Source: Corynebacterium glaucum (lineage in GTDB: Bacteria > Actinomycetota > Actinomycetes > Mycobacteriales > Mycobacteriaceae). From it: a stretch of DNA of 64,000 bases. Positions 46,611-53,429 of this stretch are shown here, one piece after another. Under the pieces are notes generated by a model. It ran no database searches, had not been told where the DNA came from, and saw nothing but the letters and a program-made list of their open reading frames with translations. The stretch spans positions 248,001-312,000 of the forward strand of contig NZ_CP047358.1 in the NCBI RefSeq assembly GCF_030408855.1, read 5' to 3'. The translations under genes and the position numbers were made by a program. Numbering within the stretch: the first letter of the stretch is position 1; each line of letters begins with the position of its first letter.

Positions 46611-48917
46611 ATGCACTTGGATGAACTTCTGGCGGCAAGAAGGCAGCTTCGCAACATCGGAGCTTTTTTGGGCAGGCCCAGGGGGAGTAAGTCAATCGGT
46701 CTGCTTTTTCCCGGGCATGGGAGTCAATACTTGGATGTGATCTATCAGTATTGGGATACGGATCCTGAGGTTCGGAAGCTCATCCAAGATGTAGACAAGC
46801 TGTGCGAAGAAACCTTTGATGAGGCGCTCTCGAACGTAATTTTCAGACGAAGCGGAGCAGACGGTTCCGCGCTTAGTGAACCTTGGGCAATGCAACTTGC
46901 CATATTCACTGCCAGCATCGTTCAGAGCCGAAAACTTGCCCCTTTGGTCCCAGAACCCGCAGTCGTTCTAGGACATAGTTTGGGCGAATACGCTGCATTG
47001 GTTGCGGCGGGAGCGCTCTCGGTGCAAGCGGGCTTCAAGGCCGTAGCTTCCCGAGCCGAAGTTGTTTCTTCGCTGCCACGTGAGCAATGGGGTGGAATGG
47101 TTGCTGTCCGAGTCGCGGGTTCAGACGATGAAAGAATACTAAAAGCAGCGCTCAACGATCAGTCAGATGAGCGCGTGGTGGAGGCCATTCGCAACAGCCC
47201 AAGTCAACGAATCGTCGCCGGAACGTTGTCCGGACTAGACGAACTAGAAGTGAGGTTGCAAAACAGCGGATTGAAAACCAAACGGTTGCCTATCTCGCAT
47301 GCTTATCACTCACCTCTGCTTCATTCTTGTGTAGCCCCGCTGAAAGAAGCGCTACTCAATCTGGATTTTCGTGAGCCCTCAGGCACTGTCGTCATCTCCT
47401 CCGTTACCGGTGCCCAAGTTACGGACTTTCGGACAGAGCCAATGGCCGAGATGCTTGCAACGCAGCTTGTTCGGCCATTTGATTTTACAACTGCACTCAG
47501 GAGTTTTCGTCAAGCTGGCGGGGCAGAAGCGGTAGAGGTAGGCCCAAACTCTCTGCTTACCGGGTTGGTTGACCGAAATGAAGAATCGATAATGGTCGTT
47601 CCCTTTGACTCCCCCAGGAATGATCCAAAGACTAACGAGGCCAAGATTGCCATGTATATCGACAGTATCGGCTGCGAATCGGTCGGAGCTTCAGTCGAAA
47701 CTAGCGAACACAGCCAAGACGATGTTCTGAACGTTGTGGCTGCAGCGAGCGGCTATCCGTTATTTGCGCTAGACATTAGCGACTCCATCTCGACTCTTGG
47801 ACTAACTCCCAGTGGTGCTGGGAATGTTCAGACAGCCCTGAAGACTTTACTCGGTGGAGAGAATGACTTTAGCGCTACGGCACCATTTTATGAATTTGCG
47901 GCATCTGCGGAGCCAGGTGTGGAACCGGTTGGTGCGGATGAGTTGGTTGGTCGGTTGGTGGAGTCGTTTGCGGAGGCGACGGGGTATCCGGTTGAGGTGA
48001 TTGAGCCTGATCTGGATTTGGAGGCTGATCTGGGGATTGATTCGGTGAAGCAGGCTGAAGTGGTTGCTTCGGTCAGTGAGTCTGTTGGGGTGGCGACTGG
48101 GGATAGTGATTTTGCTGGGGTGTCGACGGTACGTGAGTTTGCGAGCCGGTTGGCGTCGTTGCAGTTTGGTGATGTTGTGGGGCAGTTGGATTCGGTGACG
48201 ATGATTCCTGCGGCATCTGCGGAGCCAGGTGTGGAACCGGTTGGTGCGGATGAGTTGGTTGGTCGGTTGGTGGAGTCGTTTGCGGAGGCGACGGGGTATC
48301 CGGTTGAGGTGATTGAGCCTGATCTGGATTTGGAGGCTGATCTGGGGATTGATTCGGTGAAGCAGGCTGAAGTGGTTGCTTCGGTCAGTGAGTCTGTTGG
48401 GGTGGCGACTGGGGATAGTGATTTTGCTGGGGTGTCGACGGTACGTGAGTTTGCGAGCCGGTTGGCGTCGTTGCAGTTTGGTGATGTTGTGGGGCAGTTG
48501 AATTCGGTGACGATGATTCCTGCGGCATCTGCGGCATCTGCGGCATCTGCGGAGCCAGGTGTGGAACCGGTTGATTTCGGCACCGAGAAGGACCATGCGG
48601 GCCGATACATTCTCCGGGCAGTGCCCAGAGAACTGCCCCAACGCGAATCTTCCGTGCCCTTCTACAGCGGTTTGAGGATTCTCGTTGTGGGCAGCGATGA
48701 CGAGCGCATTACTGCGGACATGGCAAGTCAACTCGAAGCAGGCGGGGCAGAGGTGATTACCCTACAGTTCGTTGAGAGTGAGCCGGTCGGCGGATTAGGG
48801 CAGAAAAAATTTGTCCAAAAAGTGAGCGATTTTGATGAAGTGCGAGCAGAAGCGCTGCACAGGGAGATCGGAAAGATCGAGGGTGCCAGGAAGTTTGTGT
48901 GTGAGGCTCTGATCTGA
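46611..48917 (+). CDS. PUFA-synthase-like megasynthase, 5' part (AT-ACP-ACP), cut by IS
   Basis: The N-terminal acyltransferase has FPGHGSQYLDV and the nucleophile Ser123 in GHSLGEY. Two ACPs follow with Ppant serines at residues 478 and 582 (LEADLGIDSVKQAE), resembling those of PfaA-type PUFA synthases. After residue 640 a KR-type N-terminal subdomain begins (SGLRILVVGSDDER). The original frame ends at base 48878 where the IS starts; the last 12 codons and stop belong to the IS. ATG 46611 has AAGGGG upstream. The protein would lack KR and DH, which lie beyond the element. Confidence 0.88.
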   Translation: MHLDELLAARRQLRNIGAFLGRPRGSKSIGLLFPGHGSQYLDVIYQYWDTDPEVRKLIQDVDKLCEETFDEALSNVIFRRSGADGSALSEPWAMQLAIFTASIVQSRKLAPLVPEPAVVLGHSLGEYAALVAAGALSVQAGFKAVASRAEVVSSLPREQWGGMVAVRVAGSDDERILKAALNDQSDERVVEAIRNSPSQRIVAGTLSGLDELEVRLQNSGLKTKRLPISHAYHSPLLHSCVAPLKEALLNLDFREPSGTVVISSVTGAQVTDFRTEPMAEMLATQLVRPFDFTTALRSFRQAGGAEAVEVGPNSLLTGLVDRNEESIMVVPFDSPRNDPKTNEAKIAMYIDSIGCESVGASVETSEHSQDDVLNVVAAASGYPLFALDISDSISTLGLTPSGAGNVQTALKTLLGGENDFSATAPFYEFAASAEPGVEPVGADELVGRLVESFAEATGYPVEVIEPDLDLEADLGIDSVKQAEVVASVSESVGVATGDSDFAGVSTVREFASRLASLQFGDVVGQLDSVTMIPAASAEPGVEPVGADELVGRLVESFAEATGYPVEVIEPDLDLEADLGIDSVKQAEVVASVSESVGVATGDSDFAGVSTVREFASRLASLQFGDVVGQLNSVTMIPAASAASAASAEPGVEPVDFGTEKDHAGRYILRAVPRELPQRESSVPFYSGLRILVVGSDDERITADMASQLEAGGAEVITLQFVESEPVGGLGQKKFVQKVSDFDEVRAEALHREIGKIEGARKFVCEALI
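47899..48550 (+). repeat. 312-bp tandem ACP repeat plus residual third linker
   Basis: Copies start at 47899 and 48211 and appear identical except for one base (GATTCG to AATTCG, Asp to Asn, at the end of the unit). A third start of the unit at 48541 continues only through the linker (AEPGVEPV) and is preceded by extra 9-bp units encoding AAS. The segment is strikingly G/T-rich on the plus strand, with few C in third positions. Confidence 0.9.
48871..48878. repeat. Target-site duplication, left copy (GAAAGATC)
   Basis: GAAAGATC directly precedes the left inverted repeat of the IS element and is repeated exactly at 50319-50326. Eight bases is the usual length for the IS256 family. Confidence 0.92.
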
Positions 48918-50318
48918 AGGAGTTTCACCGATAATGACTACTGTGTCACCGAAGAAAAGCCACGACCCGTCCAGGGTCAACGAGATCAGCGAGAAGCTGA
49001 TGGATAACCCCGAGCTCGCAAAGCTCATCGGGGAGCTGTCCACCTCCACCGACGACGCCAGCGAGCTGGTCAAGGGGCTTTTGCAGGCGTCGATCAACGC
49101 CGGCCTGCAGGCGGAGATGGATGCCCATTTGGGCTACGAACACTCCGACCGCAAAGCGAAAGCCCAGGTAACAGATGCTGGTGGTGGCAACCACCGAAAC
49201 GGGTCGTACACCAAGACCGTCGATTCCGGCTACGGCCCTGTTGAGGTCACGATGCCACGGGATCGCGCGGGCACGTTCACCCCGCAGATGGTGCCCAAAG
49301 GCTCCCGTCGGCTCACAGAGCTCGACGACATGATTATCTCGCTGTACGCCGGCGGGATGACCGTGCGAGATATCCAGCACCATCTCGCCACCACCCTGGG
49401 GGTGGATATGAGCCCGGATACGATCAGCACCATTACCGATGCGGTCTTAGAAGAGGTCATGATCTGGCAAAACCGCCAGCTCGACGAGTTTTACCCAGTG
49501 ATCTTCCTCGACGCGCTACGCGTGAAGATCCGTGACGGCCACCGCGTGGTCAACAAGGCTTGCTACATGGCGGTTGGTGTCGACATGGACGGCATCAAGC
49601 ACATCCTGGGATTGTGGATCGCTGACAATGAAGGCGCCGCATTTTGGGCATCGGTGTGCGCAGATCTGGCCAACCGCGGGGTCCAGGACGTGTTCATTGT
49701 CTGCTGCGACGGGCTCCAAGGCCTGCCAGAAGCCGTGGAGGCAACCTGGCCGAATTCCATGGTGCAGACCTGCATCGTGCACCTGATTCGGGCGGCGAAC
49801 CGGTGGGTGTCGTATCAGGACCGCAAAGGCGTCTCTCGCGCGCTGCGTGAGGTCTACACCGCTCCCAATGAGGAGACGGCACGCGCCAGCCTGGATGCTT
49901 TCGAGGCCAGTGAGCTGGGCCTAAAATACCCCCAGTCGGTCAAAGTCTGGCGCGACGCTTGGGAGCGGTTCGTGCCGTTTCTGCAGTTCCCGCCTGCGGC
50001 CAGGCGGGTGCTCTACACCACCAATTCGATCGAGTCGCTGAATGCTGAACTGCGTAAAGCTACCCGTAACAGGGGCCAGTTCCCGAACGATACCGCGGCG
50101 TTGAAGACGCTGTGGTTGATGATCTGCAACATCGAGGACAAGCGCGCTGCGCAGCGGGCGAAGAAAGCCAAGCGCGACGTTGAGTGCAACGGCTATATTG
50201 AAGGAGCGAAAGCCACCGGGTGGAAACAAGCCATCAACCAACTAGCCGTGGCTTACCCCGACCGATTCGCGGACTACTTGTAAACCAAGCCCCCGCACAC
50301 AAAGAATCGGACACCCTC
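48879..50318 (+). mobile_element. Complete IS256-family insertion sequence, 1440 bp
   Basis: The element runs from GAGGGTGCC to GGACACCCTC. The terminal inverted repeats share GAGGGTG at the tip and TTTGTGTG about 15 bases in, on both ends. It carries one intact transposase gene and is bounded by a perfect 8-bp duplication, so insertion looks recent and the element potentially mobile. It interrupts the megasynthase frame between codon 756 and the rest. Confidence 0.93.
48934..50283 (+). CDS. IS256/mutator-family transposase
   Basis: This 449-residue DDE transposase looks intact. The catalytic acidic residues are in PVIFLDALRVKIRDG, VFIVCCDGLQGLPEAV and TTNSIESLNAELRK; the C-x2-H signature is MVQTCIVHLIRA. 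GAAGGAG lies upstream of the ATG. Its G+C-rich codon use contrasts with the surrounding island, which fits arrival from a corynebacterial pool after the island. Confidence 0.95.
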   Translation: MTTVSPKKSHDPSRVNEISEKLMDNPELAKLIGELSTSTDDASELVKGLLQASINAGLQAEMDAHLGYEHSDRKAKAQVTDAGGGNHRNGSYTKTVDSGYGPVEVTMPRDRAGTFTPQMVPKGSRRLTELDDMIISLYAGGMTVRDIQHHLATTLGVDMSPDTISTITDAVLEEVMIWQNRQLDEFYPVIFLDALRVKIRDGHRVVNKACYMAVGVDMDGIKHILGLWIADNEGAAFWASVCADLANRGVQDVFIVCCDGLQGLPEAVEATWPNSMVQTCIVHLIRAANRWVSYQDRKGVSRALREVYTAPNEETARASLDAFEASELGLKYPQSVKVWRDAWERFVPFLQFPPAARRVLYTTNSIESLNAELRKATRNRGQFPNDTAALKTLWLMICNIEDKRAAQRAKKAKRDVECNGYIEGAKATGWKQAINQLAVAYPDRFADYL

Positions 50319-50326
50319 GAAAGATC
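50319..50326. repeat. Target-site duplication, right copy (GAAAGATC)
   Basis: This is an exact copy of 48871-48878, directly after the right inverted repeat. Confidence 0.92.
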
Positions 50327-50365
50327 CAGGGGGTCGTCTGGGCTCACTCTTTTGCGTCGGTAAAT

Positions 50366-52642
50366 GTGAGCGATCCCCTGAACAGCAACCTTTTTCGGGC
50401 CAAGTGGAATGAGTCCTTTAATCTACTGTTTATCCTCTGCCAGGAGTTCTGGGGTGAACTGCAAGAAGCAGGTGACAGCGGCTTCGTCACATCCTTGACA
50501 CGCACGGCCAACGCTTTCGGCGCAGCACCGCGCGCGGCCGAGGATGTGATTGGAGCTTTAGCAGTAGGTTTTTTGAAAAGCTTGGTCAAAGAGCTTCCAG
50601 GGATTAAATTCCGTTTCATCGATATGCCTTGGGCAGACAGAGACCAAATCGGCTCACGACTAACCCAAGAACTCGCTCATGTGGAGGGTTCACATGATGC
50701 GGACATCGCATATCTGGACGGGCAACGCTACGTGCTCAAGGTTGTGCCAGAAGAAATTGAGCGACCTGCAGAAGACCCAACTTCTACTCGAGCGTTCGAC
50801 CAAGTGACCATTTTCAGTGGCGGCTCTCGCGGGATCACACTTGAGTGTGCATTAGCTTTAGCAGAGGCTTTGCCGGGAACTCTCGTGCTACTAGGTACCT
50901 CCTCAACGGATAATCAGATCGCCCAACCGTATCTCGAGCTGAGCGCGGATGATTTTGAAGCCGCCAAGCCAGAGATTCTTGCGTCTCTCCACCAGCGCTA
51001 TCCTGACATGCGTCCAACGGATCTCATGAGTCTCTACAACCGTATCGGAAATCATCGCGCACTTGCAGAAACAATGCGTCGGATTGAGAGCTCAGGGTTA
51101 AATGACCGAGTGCATTATCGCACCTGTGACATCACCAATGCGGAAGACGTGAAGAGAAGCGTCAATGAGATAGCTGGGGAATTTGGGTCCATCAAAAGAA
51201 TAGTGCACGGTGCGGGACTCGGATCACTTGGCACGTTGCCGAAAAAGGATCGCAACTACGGGCTGAAGCTGCTCCAAGTGAAACTTGATGGCTTTTACCA
51301 CTTGGTGTCGTCGGCCATGAGTCATGGTCTCGAGGAGGGAATCGCTTTTACCTCGATTTCCGGTCACTTTGGGATGGACGGACAGACGGATTACACCGCG
51401 GCATCGGCTCTGATGTCGATGATTTGCAGCCAGCTTTCTATCCTGCAGCCGTCACTTCGCTGGACTGCGATGGACTGGACGGCGTGGTCGGCTACTGGAA
51501 TGGCAACCCATCCAAGCGTTCGTCAGATCCAAGAGGGTGAGCGGGGATTAGAGTACATTAGCCCCGGAGAAGGACAGCGTCATTTCGTTCGTGAAGTTCT
51601 CGGAGGATTGCCTCGTACACAGGTGATGTTTTTCGGGCGTCTAGGAAGAAACTCACCTCATGGAGTGCTGGAGCTCCTTGATGATGAGCAGCACGCCCGC
51701 GAGGAAGAAGTAGTGGCGGGCATAGTGCAGCGACGGCCGCGGTTCCCTCTAGTTGATGGTGAGCTTTCCCAGAATCTATCCAAAGAGAAATCGTACTTCC
51801 GGAGGCTGAATCCTGAGTCGGACCACTTCCTTACCGATCACCTCGTTAAGGGAGGAGCTACGTTTCCTGGTGTGATGCATCTCGAGGCGGCCGTGGAAGC
51901 CGCCGAACTCGCTGGTGTTTTGCGCGAAGGCGAGCCATTTCAAGTGAAGCGGGCGCAGTTTTTGACTTTTCTGAAAGTGCGCGGTGGAGAAAGTGTTGAT
52001 CTTGAAATTGATGTGAAGCCGGGTAGCGTTTCTGGAGCTACCGCGAGCCTCTCCGCTGCGTTCACCTCCCCACACGGTCGTGTGCTGGATCGCAAGAGAC
52101 TGCGCTCCACTACCGAACTTTTCCCGTCCGAACAATCCGTTTCGCCAGCGCCGCAGGTCAGCGTGGAAAATCTTGGTCAAGCGCGATTCGTCGACCTTGA
52201 CACTTTCTACGAAACCGTTGCGCAGGTGATCACTTTCGGTCCGAGTTACAGGCTGTTAAGGGAAGCCCGTGTCGATGGATTGAATGCTGTAGGCATGATC
52301 CACGTACCTCCAGCGGATAACCTTATTGCAGGCGAGAAGAACTTGCAGCTTAGAGCTTCCCCAATCGTCGTAGATGCGGCAGGGCGTCTCGCGCTCATGT
52401 CCATTTATGAAAACTCTGGACTGATCGTGGTTCCCACGGACATTCGAGACGCGCTTTTTTGGCGACGTCCGAAACCTGGAGAATTGCTTGAGGCGCGTGC
52501 CGAAGTTTCGCCGGTCGGCGACGGCTTCAAGCTCACGCTCGATATCGTCGATGAGTCGGGCGAGGTGGTTATTCAAATACGCGAACTGAAGCTCTCTCCG
52601 ATTGGAAGCGTCGATGGAAATGCAAGTATCTTGCAGGATTAA
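50366..52642 (+). CDS. PUFA-synthase-like megasynthase, 3' part (KR-DH), cut by IS
   Basis: The frame is open from 50327 and in phase with the 5' part across the deleted IS. GTG 50366 is only the first usable start and has no good ribosome site. The rest of the KR structural subdomain (FRAKWNESFNLLFILCQEF, about residues 1-130) precedes the catalytic KR with FSGGSRGITLECALALA, the Ser in FTSISGHFGM and Tyr in DYTAASALM. A hot-dog dehydratase follows with the catalytic His in DHFLTDHLVKGG and ATFPGVMHLEAA. The order AT-ACP-KR-DH matches PfaA-type synthases without the KS. No enoyl reductase or thioesterase is present. Without its start the KR-DH part is probably poorly made. Confidence 0.85.
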   Translation: MSDPLNSNLFRAKWNESFNLLFILCQEFWGELQEAGDSGFVTSLTRTANAFGAAPRAAEDVIGALAVGFLKSLVKELPGIKFRFIDMPWADRDQIGSRLTQELAHVEGSHDADIAYLDGQRYVLKVVPEEIERPAEDPTSTRAFDQVTIFSGGSRGITLECALALAEALPGTLVLLGTSSTDNQIAQPYLELSADDFEAAKPEILASLHQRYPDMRPTDLMSLYNRIGNHRALAETMRRIESSGLNDRVHYRTCDITNAEDVKRSVNEIAGEFGSIKRIVHGAGLGSLGTLPKKDRNYGLKLLQVKLDGFYHLVSSAMSHGLEEGIAFTSISGHFGMDGQTDYTAASALMSMICSQLSILQPSLRWTAMDWTAWSATGMATHPSVRQIQEGERGLEYISPGEGQRHFVREVLGGLPRTQVMFFGRLGRNSPHGVLELLDDEQHAREEEVVAGIVQRRPRFPLVDGELSQNLSKEKSYFRRLNPESDHFLTDHLVKGGATFPGVMHLEAAVEAAELAGVLREGEPFQVKRAQFLTFLKVRGGESVDLEIDVKPGSVSGATASLSAAFTSPHGRVLDRKRLRSTTELFPSEQSVSPAPQVSVENLGQARFVDLDTFYETVAQVITFGPSYRLLREARVDGLNAVGMIHVPPADNLIAGEKNLQLRASPIVVDAAGRLALMSIYENSGLIVVPTDIRDALFWRRPKPGELLEARAEVSPVGDGFKLTLDIVDESGEVVIQIRELKLSPIGSVDGNASILQD

Positions 52643-53429
52643 ATCGACCGGTACCTCAGGGCGTCTAAGCTGTGAGCCTCAGATGCTAGGCGGCTTCCAG
52701 GTCCGTACCGGTCTGATGCTGCTCAAGGCGGTTGACGGTAACTCGGACTACGGGGTGTCTCCGAGACAGCAGCTGCCTGTGGCGGTGGATTACTCGGGCC
52801 TGGCTCGGATCCAGCATCCTCGTCGCAGAAACGAATGGCTTGCGGGACGGTTATGCCTCAGTCGCGCTATTAGCCTGGGCTGGTCTGAGGTCGCCACCAA
52901 GGGAGTGATTGTTGCCGAAGAACTTGGAAATACCCAGGGCGGCCGGCCACGCTTCATCGTTGAAAGTAAAGATAGAGTCTATCTTTCCGTCAGCCATAGC
53001 GATGGTTTTGCTGGAGGTTTGGTTTCAGAGTGCCGATGCGGATTAGACATCGAGCCCATCTCTTATGGTGCGCTTCGCGCAGTGAAGGCAGTTTTTGAGG
53101 ACGCCGAGCTTGAATTACTCGGCAAAACGTTCGGGGAGCCGCTCAACTGTTGGCGGGGCACTGCCATGTGGACCCTATATGAAGCTTTGTCGAAAGCGGT
53201 GGGGGCGCCCGTTCTCGGTAGACGACTGAGAATCGTCGCCGCAAGCAAAGATCCGAGTGCCGATGGATGGCATCAAATCAGGATCGCGACGCCGAGTCAG
53301 TTCGAAACAAAGCATTGTGTGCCGGCGGGGTTCGAATCAGAGACAACAATCTACAACGACGTAGCAGTATCAGTGGTGACTACGGTCGATCAAGAGGGGC
53401 TAGAAATCGGGAAGGAATTGAACCAATGA
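52614..53429 (+). CDS. Sfp-type 4'-phosphopantetheinyl transferase
   Basis: This enzyme attaches the phosphopantetheine arm to the tandem ACPs. Motifs are RRNEWLAGRLCLSRAI, YLSVSHSDGFAGGLV, CGLDIEPIS (Mg-binding Asp) and FEDAELELLG. The last motif reads WTLYEALSKAVG, where the family usually has W-x-x-K-E, so the Lys is replaced by Tyr. The start is uncertain: 52614 has GGAAG upstream, TTG 52602 and ATG 52683 are alternatives. It overlaps the KR-DH gene and, by 4 bases, the KS gene. Confidence 0.85.
   Translation: MEMQVSCRIKSTGTSGRLSCEPQMLGGFQVRTGLMLLKAVDGNSDYGVSPRQQLPVAVDYSGLARIQHPRRRNEWLAGRLCLSRAISLGWSEVATKGVIVAEELGNTQGGRPRFIVESKDRVYLSVSHSDGFAGGLVSECRCGLDIEPISYGALRAVKAVFEDAELELLGKTFGEPLNCWRGTAMWTLYEALSKAVGAPVLGRRLRIVAASKDPSADGWHQIRIATPSQFETKHCVPAGFESETTIYNDVAVSVVTTVDQEGLEIGKELNQ

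Noticed and set aside
47899..48550. Tandem repeats considered as a CRISPR array or minisatellite.
   Set aside because: The 312-bp unit is in frame and encodes a complete acyl carrier protein with the Ppant-Ser motif.
47847..48731. A 294-codon minus-strand open frame rich in Arg, His and Asn.
   Set aside because: It is a shadow of the G/T-rich ACP repeat, which has few stop codons on the other strand. It has no ribosome site and mirrors the 312-bp period.
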